From DATIXJ01 sp963714795 (GTDB lineage Bacteria; Bacteroidota; Ignavibacteria; UBA10030; SZUA-254), in the NCBI GenBank assembly GCA_963714795.1, contig CAVQPS010000006.1, positions 186,001-250,000 of the forward strand: DNA of 64,000 nucleotides, given 5' to 3'. Shown one piece after another: positions 53,495-62,289 of this stretch. The position numbers and the translations under genes are program-made. Position 1 is the first letter of the stretch. Each line of letters starts with the position of its first letter. The notes under the pieces were generated by a model, which searched no databases, had not been told where the DNA came from, and was given only the letters and a program-made list of their open reading frames with translations.

Positions 53495-54115
53495 CTATTC
53501 TTCCAGATAGTACTGTAGACCAACTCTTATTGTCGCGCCTGTACGGTCGCTGTAATTTGTGAAATATTGTGCTTTCACATCGAGCGCGACTTGTGATGCC
53601 ATATTCCAGCGTTCTCCCGCTCCCAGCGTATGAACAAAATAATCCCTGTTTTCATAATAGACGGGTCCTGTAAAATCATGGCCATTCATAGCTGAATAGG
53701 TTGCCATCATTGTACCGATTTGCTCGATCACATAGCCGATACCTGTTGACAAATAGAATCTCCCATGTGGGCTCTTTTTGGTAAACAATTTTGCCTCGGC
53801 GAATGCGCGCCATTCCGTTGATGCATCTCCCGTCGCAGACTTAAAACTGTTTTCTGGTGATGAAATGAAAGAGCCTCCATAATTATTAAATCCGTAATAC
53901 GCATATTCAACAGAGGTTGAAATGGCGAAGAGAGGAGAAACGAACAATTCTCCCGATAGACCGATTGTTATCCCCGGATTCCAGGATGCATCAAGGAAAC
54001 TGGAATACCCCGTGAGGAGATCAGTGTGCGGATTAATCCCGGCATAAAAAGATATGCTTGTCTGAGAGTAGGCAGGTAATGCCAGCAGGATGAGGATAAA
54101 AAGTTTTGTTTTCAT
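53495..54115 (-). CDS. outer-membrane beta-barrel protein
   Basis: A 206-residue protein with a signal peptide (about 1-18, ending PAYS) and an eight-strand-type barrel pattern of alternating residues (TSISFYAGINPHTDL; AISTSVEYAYYGFNNYGG; RFYLSTGIGYVIEQIG), ending in an aromatic-rich strand VGLQYYLEE. AAAGGGGG precedes the ATG. The specific role is unknown. Confidence 0.75.
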   Translation of the reverse strand: MKTKLFILILLALPAYSQTSISFYAGINPHTDLLTGYSSFLDASWNPGITIGLSGELFVSPLFAISTSVEYAYYGFNNYGGSFISSPENSFKSATGDASTEWRAFAEAKLFTKKSPHGRFYLSTGIGYVIEQIGTMMATYSAMNGHDFTGPVYYENRDYFVHTLGAGERWNMASQVALDVKAQYFTNYSDRTGATIRVGLQYYLEE

Positions 54116-54227
54116 GTTCGTTCCCCCTTTGAGAAGACGTCAAAAAAATCTTCTTTCTCAATAATGTTAATTTAATATATCGAGAATTCTAAGGAGATGC
54201 AAAAAATACTGGTTGGAAATTGCGGTG

Positions 54228-54255
54228 TTGATTTGTGAAAGAAATTTTTTATATT
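54228..54255 (+). promoter_or_regulatory. putative promoter of dut
   Basis: TTGATT (54228-54233), 16 bp and TATATT (54250-54255), about 34 bp before the GTG start. Confidence 0.5.
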
Positions 54256-54288
54256 GAACAATTCTAATCACAAAACATTGACTGAAAC

Positions 54289-54747
54289 GTGACGCAATCG
54301 TTATTGTCTGTTAAAATTCTTCGTCTCCATCCAGAAAATACCGATATCCCGCTGCCGGCGTACGCAACGGAAGGATCATCCGGAATGGATATTCATGCCG
54401 CTGTGGAACATGAAGTTATCATACAACCGGGTGAAACCGGTTTGATCCCGACCGGATTTACGATCGAGATTCCTGCCGGTTATGAAGCGCAAATTCGGCC
54501 GCGGAGCGGGCTGGCAATCAAGCATAATATCGGCATTCTGAATTCTCCCGGAACAATCGATGCCGATTATCGCGGCGAAGTAAAAATTATTCTCACGAAT
54601 TTTGGCCACATTCCATTTACTGTTCGACGCGGCGATCGAATTGCTCAAATGGTAATTTGTCCGGTTGTCCGGATTGCCTGGAGTGAAGTACATACCGTTC
54701 AAAAAACCGAACGGGGCGCCGGTGGATTCGGGCATACCGGAACATGA
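54289..54747 (+). CDS. dut: dUTP diphosphatase
   Basis: A 152-residue trimeric dUTPase with all five family motifs: AYATEGSSGMDIHA, PRSGLAIKHNIGI, GTIDADYRGEVKI, RRGDRIAQMVI and the C-terminal ERGAGGFGHTG that closes over the active site. It hydrolyses dUTP to dUMP. The GTG start gives the usual length. rsmI follows after 25 bp. Confidence 0.96.
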   Translation: MTQSLLSVKILRLHPENTDIPLPAYATEGSSGMDIHAAVEHEVIIQPGETGLIPTGFTIEIPAGYEAQIRPRSGLAIKHNIGILNSPGTIDADYRGEVKIILTNFGHIPFTVRRGDRIAQMVICPVVRIAWSEVHTVQKTERGAGGFGHTGT

Positions 54748-54772
54748 TTTGTAAAATTCATGACATACGTTT

Positions 54773-55468
54773 ATGAGCGGCACATTGTATCTTGTTGCAA
54801 CACCGATCGGTAACGTCGATGATATGACGTTCCGGGCGCTGAATATTCTGAAGCAAGCTGATGTTATCGTGTATGAGGAGCGAAAAGAAGGACAGCGATT
54901 GCTTGCTCATTACGGGATTCCCGAAAAAGTTGTGGAAAGTCTCAATGAGCATAATGAAGCCGCCGCAACCTTTCACATTATTGAATATCTCATCGGCGGA
55001 AAGAACGTTGCGCTGATTTCCGATGCCGGAACTCCGGTATTTTCCGATCCCGGACAGATTCTCGTGAGCAAGGCGGTTGAACGCAACATTCCGGTTGTTC
55101 CGATTCCGGGAGCGTCGTCGCTGATGCCTGCGTTGACTGTGAGCGGTTTTCTCATCGAACAGTTCCTTTTTTATGGATTTCCATCACCGAAAGCGCATCG
55201 TCGTGTCGCCGAGCTTCGCGGACTTCGTAACGAGCGCCGTACGATGGTTTTTATGGATGCGCCGTACCGGCTTGTCGCTCTTCTGAAAGATCTTGCTGAA
55301 GTTTTCAGCAATGACCGGCGCGTGTGCGTTGCCTTTAACCTGACGATGCCGGAAGAACGGATTTTTCGCGGCGGTGCACGTGAATTGTTTCTCCTGTTTG
55401 AAAAGAAGAATTTAAAAGGAGAATTCGTCGTCATCGTTGAAGGAATTAACGCGAGAAGTAAATCGTAA
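54773..55468 (+). CDS. rsmI: 16S rRNA (cytidine-1402-2'-O)-methyltransferase RsmI
   Basis: A 231-residue SAM-dependent methyltransferase of the tetrapyrrole-methylase fold. TLYLVATPIGNVDDMTFRALNILKQADVI at the N-terminus, VALISDAGTPVFSDPGQ, and VPIPGASSLMPALTVSG are the family signatures. It methylates C1402 in the ribosomal P site. It lies 25 bp after dut. Confidence 0.93.
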   Translation: MSGTLYLVATPIGNVDDMTFRALNILKQADVIVYEERKEGQRLLAHYGIPEKVVESLNEHNEAAATFHIIEYLIGGKNVALISDAGTPVFSDPGQILVSKAVERNIPVVPIPGASSLMPALTVSGFLIEQFLFYGFPSPKAHRRVAELRGLRNERRTMVFMDAPYRLVALLKDLAEVFSNDRRVCVAFNLTMPEERIFRGGARELFLLFEKKNLKGEFVVIVEGINARSKS

Positions 55469-55499
55469 CGCAATCCCTCAAAAACACTTTCGGTCGTAT

Positions 55500-55528
55500 T
55501 TGCATATCCATCCACTTTTGTCTATATT
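55500..55528 (+). promoter_or_regulatory. promoter of the redoxin-like gene
   Basis: TTGCAT (55500-55505), 17 bp and TATATT (55523-55528). The ATG is 35 bp downstream. Confidence 0.6.
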
Positions 55529-55563
55529 TTTTACAGAAACAATTTTGAATGGATTTGTGAACA

Positions 55564-56583
55564 ATGGAAATGCTTCCCCAACAATTTAGAGTTCCGGAGA
55601 TTTACGGAGCATATTGGTTCAATTCCGATCCGGTCCCTCTTGCCGCGTTGCGCGGGTACGTGATTCTTATTGAATTTTGGGATTACACATCGCAAGGCAG
55701 TTTGCAATCGCTGCCGTATACCAAAGAATGGGCAAAGCGCTATGCCGATACTGGCCTGGTAACGATAGGAATTCATACGCCTCAATTTCCGTTTGCCGCA
55801 GATCCGATGAACGTTCGAAAAGCGATTGAGAAATTCAATATCCACTATCCGGTCATGATGGACAATGACTTTATTGCGTGGAGTGCTTTCCGGAATACCG
55901 TGTGGCCCTCGAAATATCTTATCGATAAGCATGGGTTCATCCGGTACATTCAAGCCGGTACCGGGTCGTATCAGAATTTCGAACATGCCATTCAATCGTT
56001 GTTAGTGGAAGCGGGGTATCGCAGCGATTTTCCTGTCGTCATGGAACCGATTCGCGATATCGATCGTCCCGGTATGGTGTGTTATCGATCGACGCCGGAA
56101 ATTTTGGCGGGTTGGCAGCGCGGAACAATCGGAAACGTGGAAGGATATGCCCCGGGTTCGACAATTCATTATGAAGATCCGGGAATTTATCTCGACGGCC
56201 GTTTGTATCTTGGCGGGAACTGGCTGAATGATAGAAATTTTTTGAGACTTGATGAAGAAAATGGCCGTGAAGGCCGATTGATTCTTTCGTATCAGGCAAA
56301 AGAGGTATCAGCCGTCATAAAACCCGAAGGAGAGAAACAGTTTCAGGTTTTTGTTCAACAGGATGATACATATCTTCCGCCGGAGCAAAAAGGGGATGAT
56401 ATTCTGATTGATGATGAGGGGAAAAGTTTTTTTCTTGCACTTGATCCGAAATTGTACAGTCTTGTCAAGAATACCGAATTCGGTACCCATAAACTTACGA
56501 TGAGCATGCGGTCGAACGGATTTGCGTTGTATTCGATTTCATTTATTTCGAGCGTAATTCCGGAAATGGTCTCGAAGAATTAA
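55564..56583 (+). CDS. redoxin-domain protein lacking the CXXC cysteines
   Basis: A 339-residue protein with an N-terminal thioredoxin-like domain (about 1-160) and a C-terminal beta-rich domain of the DipZ-associated type (about 180-335, GNWLNDRNFLRLDEE; QAKEVSAVIKPEGEKQFQVFVQQDD). The place of the usual CXXC pair (FWTYSCINCLRTLPY in relatives) reads FWDYTSQGSLQSLPY here, so both cysteines are Ser (residues 43 and 46). Thiol-disulfide exchange through this site is therefore ruled out if the sequence is right. No signal peptide is evident. It precedes metH. Confidence 0.75.
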   Translation: MEMLPQQFRVPEIYGAYWFNSDPVPLAALRGYVILIEFWDYTSQGSLQSLPYTKEWAKRYADTGLVTIGIHTPQFPFAADPMNVRKAIEKFNIHYPVMMDNDFIAWSAFRNTVWPSKYLIDKHGFIRYIQAGTGSYQNFEHAIQSLLVEAGYRSDFPVVMEPIRDIDRPGMVCYRSTPEILAGWQRGTIGNVEGYAPGSTIHYEDPGIYLDGRLYLGGNWLNDRNFLRLDEENGREGRLILSYQAKEVSAVIKPEGEKQFQVFVQQDDTYLPPEQKGDDILIDDEGKSFFLALDPKLYSLVKNTEFGTHKLTMSMRSNGFALYSISFISSVIPEMVSKN

Positions 56584-56682
56584 CGGGATAACCGAAGCGT
56601 CTATTATCAACGGCGGTTTTATCCCGATCGGATTCGGGTGCGAATCGCCGTTGCTGTCTTAACCATGTGAAGAGTGATGATA

Positions 56683-59600
56683 ATGTCGAAATCTTTTCTA
56701 CACATACTTCAGGAAAAGGTCCTCGTGTTCGACGGGGCAATGGGAACGAATCTCCAGTTGCAGGATCTTTCTGCCGACGATTTCGGCGGAGAGCGCTTCA
56801 ACGGCTGCAACGAATATCTCATCATTACCAAACCATCCGCAATTGAAAAAGTTCACGCGGATTTTCTCGGTGCCGGTTGTGATGTGATAGAAACGGATAC
56901 GTTTGGTGCGACATCAATCGTGCTGAATGAATATGGACTTGCGGAAGAAGCGTATCGCCTGAATTTTGAAGGCGCGAAAATTGCAAAGCGTATTGCCGCC
57001 GATTTTTCATCAAGCGGAAAGCACCGTTTTGTTGCGGGGTCGATGGGGCCGACGACCAAACTTCCCTCACTTGGACACATTTCTTTCAAAGAAATGGAAG
57101 CGTCGTATTATATTCAGGGAAAAGGGCTTACGGAAGGCGGAGCTGATTTGCTTGTCATCGAAACCTGCCAGGATTTATTGCAAACGAAAGCGGCTCTTGC
57201 CGGGGTGTTCTCCTATTTTTCAGATTCGCGGATTAAAATTCCGGTCATCGTTTCCGTCACGATCGAAACGATGGGAACGATGTTGCTTGGTTCGGAAATT
57301 TCCGCTGCATTAACAACGCTCGAACCATTCGATATTGATGTGATCGGGATAAATTGTGCCACCGGTCCGAAAGAGATGTCGGAAAGCGTTCGGTACCTTT
57401 GTTCCAACAGTCCGAAACCCGTATTCGTCATGCCGAATGCCGGCATTCCGGAAAATATCGGCGGTCATGCACATTACAAGCTTTCACCGGATGAACTTGT
57501 CTATTATCTTTCCCATTTTGTGAACGATCTCGGCGTCGGCATTGTCGGCGGATGTTGCGGCACGACGGCAGAGCACATCCGGAAACTCGCGGATGCGATC
57601 GGGTCGCGCCAGCCGATGAAACGTCCGTGGGAATTTACGGCGAGTTGTTCGAGTTTGTACCAGAGTGCGCCGTTGCATATCGAACCTGCTCCGGTTTTTA
57701 TCGGGGAGCGGACGAATGCGAACGGCAGTAAACAATTCCGCGATCTTCTGGCAAAGGAAGATTGGGAAGGCATGGTCGCAATGGCAAAAGACCAGACGCG
57801 TGAAGGCGCTCATCTGCTTGATGTTTGCACCGCGTATGTCGGAAGAGATGAAGCGAAGGATATGCGGGAATTTATTTATCGACTCAATACGCAAGTAACG
57901 ATCCCATTGATGATCGACTCGACCGAAGCCAATGTGATTGAAGATTCATTACAGCGGATTGCGGGAAAAGCTATCGTGAATTCGATTAATTTGGAAGACG
58001 GTGAAGAACGGATTGCAAAAGTTCTTCCGATGTGCAAAAAATACGGAGCGGCAGTCGTAGCGCTCACGATCGATGAGCAGGGTATGGCGAAAACGGTCGA
58101 ACGTAAATTGGAAATTGCACGGCGCATCCAGCGTCTGGCAACTGAAAAATATCGCCTGAACGAGGAAGATATTATTTTTGATACGCTGACATTTACGCTC
58201 GGTTCGGGTGATGAAGAATTTCGAAAGTCGGGGATGGCGACGATCGAGGCAATTCGCGAAATCAAAAAAGAATTCCCGCGTGTTCATACCAGTTTAGGAG
58301 TCAGCAATATTTCATTCGGATTGTCACCCCGGACCCGGCACGTCCTGAACAGCGTGTTTCTGCATTACGCGATTGAATACGGACTGGATATGGCGATCGT
58401 TCACACATCAAAAATTTTGCCGCTGTATAAAATTTCTGAGGAAGAACGCGAAATATGCCGTAAGTTGATTTTTGATGAACGCACTTCCGGCTTCGATCCG
58501 CTTCAAAAATTGCTCGCTTTTTATGCGGATAAAAAAGAGGAAGTCCGGAAACCCGGTGAAAACCTCGGGACAGTCGAAGACCGTTTAAAGAACCGGATTA
58601 TTGACGGTAATAAAGTCGGATTACAGCAAGATCTCGATGAAGGTTTGAAAAAATATCAACCGCTCGATATCATCAATAATATTCTTTTAAACGGCATGAA
58701 AGTAGTCGGGGATTTGTTCGGGAGCGGACAGATGCAGCTTCCGTTCGTTCTGCAATCTGCCGAAACGATGAAAGCGTCCGTCAGTTATCTTGAACGGTTC
58801 ATGGATAAAGCCGAATCGGTTTCAAAAGGCACGATGGTGATCGCAACGGTCAAAGGTGACGTTCACGACATCGGAAAAAATCTTGTCGATATTATTCTTA
58901 CGAATAACGGATACAGCGTGCATAATCTCGGGATTCAATGCCCGCTGGATCGAATGCTCACTTCGTGGGAGGAACATAAAGCGGACGCAATCGGTATGTC
59001 CGGTTTATTGGTAAAGTCGACGCTCATCATGAAAGAAAATCTTCAGGTTATGAACGAGCGGGGTGTGTTGCCGCCAGTCATTCTTGGCGGTGCCGCATTG
59101 ACACGGCGGTACGTCGAACAGGATTTGCGTTCGATCTATCCCGGACCGCTTTTTTATGCAAATGATGCATTTGATGGGCTTCATTTCATGGAACAGATCG
59201 TCTCTGCAAAGAAAAACAATACACCGTTGGAGAATACTTCGCGTGAGGTGCAATCGTCATCCGGGGAATCTGAAAATGATGTATTGTCGGGAATGGAAGC
59301 AAAAATTGCGCTTGCACCGAAACGATCGGAAGAAGCGCGCAAAACTGTGGTGGCCGCTGAAATTCCACGTCCGCCTTTTTACGGAACAAAAATTGTTGAG
59401 GATATTGATCCGGATGAAGTATTTCGATTTATCAATCCTATTGCACTCATTCGCGGTCAATGGCAGGTGAGAAAAGGCAAACTGACCGAAACGGAATACC
59501 AGCATCTTCTCGATGAAAAAATATTTCCCGAGCTTCATGCCTTACAAGCATTTACCAAGCAACAACGCCTTTTACAACCGAAGGTTGTCTACGGTTATTT

Positions 59601-60207
59601 TCCTTGTCAATCCGATAAAGATGATTTGATCATTTATAAACCGAAACAAAAAATTGACCTGTCGGTTGTTTGGGATGGTAACGTTAAGACGGATTTGGAA
59701 AACATGAGTGAATGGGTTCGGTTTACGTTTCCGCGGCAAACGAAGGGACGGTTTTTCTGTATTTCCGATTTTTTTGCGTCGAGAGATTCAGGCAAGATGG
59801 ACGTCGTGGCATTTCATATCGTAACGATGGGAACCGTTGCATCCGAATATGCAGCTAAACTTTTTAAAGAAAATAATTACAAAGATTATTTATATTTCCA
59901 CGGCTTGAGTGTCGAATCCGCGGAAGCATTGGCGGAATTATGGCACAAACGCATTCGCGAAGAGCTTGGTATTCATCATCAGGATGCATCGGAAATTAAG
60001 AAGCTCTTCGGTCAGCAATACCGCGGGTCACGGTACAGTTTCGGTTACCCGGCCTGCCCGAGCCTTGAAGAGCAAACAAAATTATTTGAACTTCTCAAAC
60101 CGGAACGGATCGGTGTGCAGTTAACGGAAGAATTTCAACTGGTTCCGGAGCAATCGACTTCGGCACTTATCGTTCATCATCCGGAAGCACGGTATTTCAA
60201 CATTTAG
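56683..60207 (+). CDS. metH: cobalamin-dependent methionine synthase MetH
   Basis: A ~1174-residue MetH with all four modules: homocysteine-binding domain (about 1-320, zinc cysteines in INCATG and GGCCGTT), pterin-binding domain (about 340-610, FIGERTNANGSKQFR), B12 cap and binding domains (about 640-860, GDVHDIGKNLV near residue 724, with GMSGLLVKST and LGGAALTRRYV) and AdoMet activation domain (about 930-1170, YRGSRYSFGYPACP). The start is among GTG 56674, ATG 56677 and ATG 56683; GAAGAG spacing favours 56683. It depends on the B12 uptake encoded upstream. Confidence 0.96.
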   Translation: MSKSFLHILQEKVLVFDGAMGTNLQLQDLSADDFGGERFNGCNEYLIITKPSAIEKVHADFLGAGCDVIETDTFGATSIVLNEYGLAEEAYRLNFEGAKIAKRIAADFSSSGKHRFVAGSMGPTTKLPSLGHISFKEMEASYYIQGKGLTEGGADLLVIETCQDLLQTKAALAGVFSYFSDSRIKIPVIVSVTIETMGTMLLGSEISAALTTLEPFDIDVIGINCATGPKEMSESVRYLCSNSPKPVFVMPNAGIPENIGGHAHYKLSPDELVYYLSHFVNDLGVGIVGGCCGTTAEHIRKLADAIGSRQPMKRPWEFTASCSSLYQSAPLHIEPAPVFIGERTNANGSKQFRDLLAKEDWEGMVAMAKDQTREGAHLLDVCTAYVGRDEAKDMREFIYRLNTQVTIPLMIDSTEANVIEDSLQRIAGKAIVNSINLEDGEERIAKVLPMCKKYGAAVVALTIDEQGMAKTVERKLEIARRIQRLATEKYRLNEEDIIFDTLTFTLGSGDEEFRKSGMATIEAIREIKKEFPRVHTSLGVSNISFGLSPRTRHVLNSVFLHYAIEYGLDMAIVHTSKILPLYKISEEEREICRKLIFDERTSGFDPLQKLLAFYADKKEEVRKPGENLGTVEDRLKNRIIDGNKVGLQQDLDEGLKKYQPLDIINNILLNGMKVVGDLFGSGQMQLPFVLQSAETMKASVSYLERFMDKAESVSKGTMVIATVKGDVHDIGKNLVDIILTNNGYSVHNLGIQCPLDRMLTSWEEHKADAIGMSGLLVKSTLIMKENLQVMNERGVLPPVILGGAALTRRYVEQDLRSIYPGPLFYANDAFDGLHFMEQIVSAKKNNTPLENTSREVQSSSGESENDVLSGMEAKIALAPKRSEEARKTVVAAEIPRPPFYGTKIVEDIDPDEVFRFINPIALIRGQWQVRKGKLTETEYQHLLDEKIFPELHALQAFTKQQRLLQPKVVYGYFPCQSDKDDLIIYKPKQKIDLSVVWDGNVKTDLENMSEWVRFTFPRQTKGRFFCISDFFASRDSGKMDVVAFHIVTMGTVASEYAAKLFKENNYKDYLYFHGLSVESAEALAELWHKRIREELGIHHQDASEIKKLFGQQYRGSRYSFGYPACPSLEEQTKLFELLKPERIGVQLTEEFQLVPEQSTSALIVHHPEARYFNI

Positions 60208-60227
60208 CAATTTTCTTTGTCATGTGC

Positions 60228-60256
60228 TTGAATTTCACTTCGTTTTTTCTTATACT
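60228..60256 (+). promoter_or_regulatory. promoter of the DUF309 gene
   Basis: TTGAAT (60228-60233), 17 bp and TATACT (60251-60256). The ATG at 60266 is only about nine bases after the -10 box and lacks a Shine-Dalgarno, implying a very short or absent leader. Confidence 0.55.
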
Positions 60257-60265
60257 CTATGAGCA

Positions 60266-60625
60266 ATGCAGGAGCAATTCAAGCGCGGAATTGAACAATT
60301 TAACGCATCTTTCTTTTTCGAATGCCACGATACGCTTGAAGATCTCTGGCACGAGACACGCGGAGAAGATCGTCTGTTTCTTCAGGGACTCATTCAGATC
60401 TCCGTCGGATTTTATCATTTGTCGAATCGCAATGTTAAAGGCTCGGCAAGTCAGTTCAGGCGTGGTTTGAGCAAGCTGGAAAAATACCGTCCCCATCACG
60501 GAGGTATTGACGTTGAACAATTCAGCCTTGCCGTTCTTCCCTGGCTTGCAATAGCAGAACAAGGAATTCGCGGCGAGACGATACAAGTTGATGAATCACA
60601 ATTTCCGAAAATAAACTTTATTTAA
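60266..60625 (+). CDS. DUF309 protein
   Basis: A 119-residue helical protein with FFECHDTLEDLWHETRGEDRLFLQGLIQISVGFYH, the DUF309 signature with conserved His/Glu pairs that may bind a metal. The family is widespread and uncharacterised. The next gene, a ferredoxin, starts 26 bp later with an AAGGAG. Confidence 0.85.
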   Translation: MQEQFKRGIEQFNASFFFECHDTLEDLWHETRGEDRLFLQGLIQISVGFYHLSNRNVKGSASQFRRGLSKLEKYRPHHGGIDVEQFSLAVLPWLAIAEQGIRGETIQVDESQFPKINFI

Positions 60626-60651
60626 CGAGATCTAACTCAAGGAGAAAAATT

Positions 60652-60996
60652 ATGGCAACAATGATCACAGAGGAATGTATTAACTGCGGTGCGTGTGAAC
60701 CGGAATGTCCCAATACGGCGATTTATGCCGGCGGTGTTCAGTGGGAATTAAACGGTGCGTCGAATCCTGCCTTGTCGAATGATTTTTATTACATCGTTCC
60801 GGAAAAATGCACCGAGTGTGTCGGGCATTTCGATCAGGAACAATGTGCGGCTGTTTGCCCCGTCGATTGCTGTGTCCCGGATCCGAATCATGTCGAATCG
60901 GAAGATGTTCTGTATGCCCGCGCGAAAGTCATGCATCCGGAAAAGGGATTTGCCGACTTGACTGAAGCGACGTCGCATTTCAGGAAAAACGCGTAA
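60652..60996 (+). CDS. 2[4Fe-4S] ferredoxin (YfhL/Allochromatium type)
   Basis: A 114-residue ferredoxin. The first cluster motif is CINCGACEPECPNTAIY near residue 11; the second is interrupted (CTECVGHFDQEQCAAVCPVDCC), with an insertion between the second and third cysteines and a helical C-terminal extension, as in Allochromatium-type ferredoxins with low redox potential. Strong AAGGAG precedes the ATG. The electron partner is unknown. Confidence 0.93.
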   Translation: MATMITEECINCGACEPECPNTAIYAGGVQWELNGASNPALSNDFYYIVPEKCTECVGHFDQEQCAAVCPVDCCVPDPNHVESEDVLYARAKVMHPEKGFADLTEATSHFRKNA

Positions 60997-61018
60997 TACA
61001 TTCTGTGTTGAGTTTTAG

Positions 61019-61053
61019 AAGGTCGGCCGGGAAATTCTTAGCCGACCTTTTTT
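61019..61053 (+). terminator. intrinsic terminator after the ferredoxin gene
   Basis: AAGGTCGGC (61019-61027) and GCCGACCTT (61041-61049) with a following run of T. Confidence 0.88.
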
Positions 61054-61078
61054 CTTACTTTTTTCATCATACACGAAA

Positions 61079-61924
61079 ATGAAAATAGGAAATTACGAAT
61101 TATATCCGGTTGAAACGGGCCGGTTTGCACTCGACGGCGGCGCAATGTTTGGCATTATTCCCCGGCCGTTGTGGGAAAAATTGAATCCGCCCGATCAGCG
61201 CAATCGTATCGAACTTGCCGCCCGTGCATTATTGATTATCGGCAACGGCAAAAAAATTTTAGTCGATAACGGCAACGGTTCGAAATTCACCGAAAAACAG
61301 ATCGATATTTATCGACTTGATAACAGCACATCCGAACTTCATGCTTCATTAAAAAAGTACGGTGTGAGCGCGAACGAAATTACCGATGTCATTCTGACCC
61401 ATCTTCATTTCGATCATGCCGGCGGATCGACGTACCGGAAGGACGGGAAACTTCTTCCGACATTTCCCCACGCAAAATATTATGTGCAGAAAGCGCACTG
61501 GCATCAGGCAATGAATCCGACCGAAAAAGACCGCGGAAGCTTTATGCCGGATGATTTCCTTCCGTTGAAGGAACATAATGTTTTGGAATTCATCGATGGT
61601 GAGGGAGAATTGTTTCCGCACATCTCCGTGATTCTCGTGAACGGTCACACCACCGCTCAACAGCTTCCGGTCATTTCCGATGGAAAAACGACTCTGCTGT
61701 ATTCATGTGATTTGTTTCCGACCGTATCGCATATTCCATTGCCGTATATTATGGCGTATGACATACGACCGCTTACGACTCTTGAAGATAAGAAGAAAAT
61801 CCTTTCACGGGCTGTTGATGAACAATGGATCGTCTATTTTGAGCATGACCCCAAAATTATTGCCGGCAGTGTTAAGCGTACCGAAAAAGGTTATGCGTTT
61901 GCTCAAGAGATCATTTTCGGATAA
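61079..61924 (+). CDS. metallo-beta-lactamase-fold hydrolase
   Basis: A 281-residue cytoplasmic MBL-fold protein. The metal motif is VILTHLHFDHAGG near residue 101, with later ligands in VNGHTTAQ, YSCDLFPT and the final His in YFEHDPKI. The overall pattern resembles AHL-lactonase or quorum-quenching-like hydrolases, but the substrate cannot be decided. The Rieske gene begins 39 bp later. Confidence 0.85.
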   Translation: MKIGNYELYPVETGRFALDGGAMFGIIPRPLWEKLNPPDQRNRIELAARALLIIGNGKKILVDNGNGSKFTEKQIDIYRLDNSTSELHASLKKYGVSANEITDVILTHLHFDHAGGSTYRKDGKLLPTFPHAKYYVQKAHWHQAMNPTEKDRGSFMPDDFLPLKEHNVLEFIDGEGELFPHISVILVNGHTTAQQLPVISDGKTTLLYSCDLFPTVSHIPLPYIMAYDIRPLTTLEDKKKILSRAVDEQWIVYFEHDPKIIAGSVKRTEKGYAFAQEIIFG

Positions 61925-61963
61925 CCGGGAACTCCCGTTTGTTCTTTACATGTAAGGACTTTC

Positions 61964-62278
61964 ATGTCTCGATTTGTTAAAGCCGCACCATTAGATAAAA
62001 TCAGACAACAATGCGGAACATTCGTTGCCATTGAAGGGCAGGAAATCGCATTATTTCATCGCGGTACGGAATATTTTGCCATCAACAATGTATGCTCGCA
62101 TCAACATTTTTCTGTTTTGCATGAAGGCGAGTTGCAGGATTGCACCGTTCGCTGTCCGATGCACGGTTGGGTGTATGATTTGAGAACCGGCATTGCAGTT
62201 TCCGGCAGCGGCAAAGTTGTTCGTTATAACGTTAAAGTTCAGGATGAATTCCTTTTGATTGAAGTCGATGATGTTTAG
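61964..62278 (+). CDS. Rieske [2Fe-2S] ferredoxin-like protein
   Basis: A 104-residue soluble Rieske protein. The cluster ligands are in VCSHQHFSVLHEGE and CPMHGWVYDLRTG, i.e. two CxH/CxxH boxes. Size and lack of a membrane anchor match NirD-like or dioxygenase-type ferredoxins. The partner enzyme is not identified. It is followed by queG after 11 bp. Confidence 0.9.
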   Translation: MSRFVKAAPLDKIRQQCGTFVAIEGQEIALFHRGTEYFAINNVCSHQHFSVLHEGELQDCTVRCPMHGWVYDLRTGIAVSGSGKVVRYNVKVQDEFLLIEVDDV

Positions 62279-62289
62279 GATTCGTTCGT

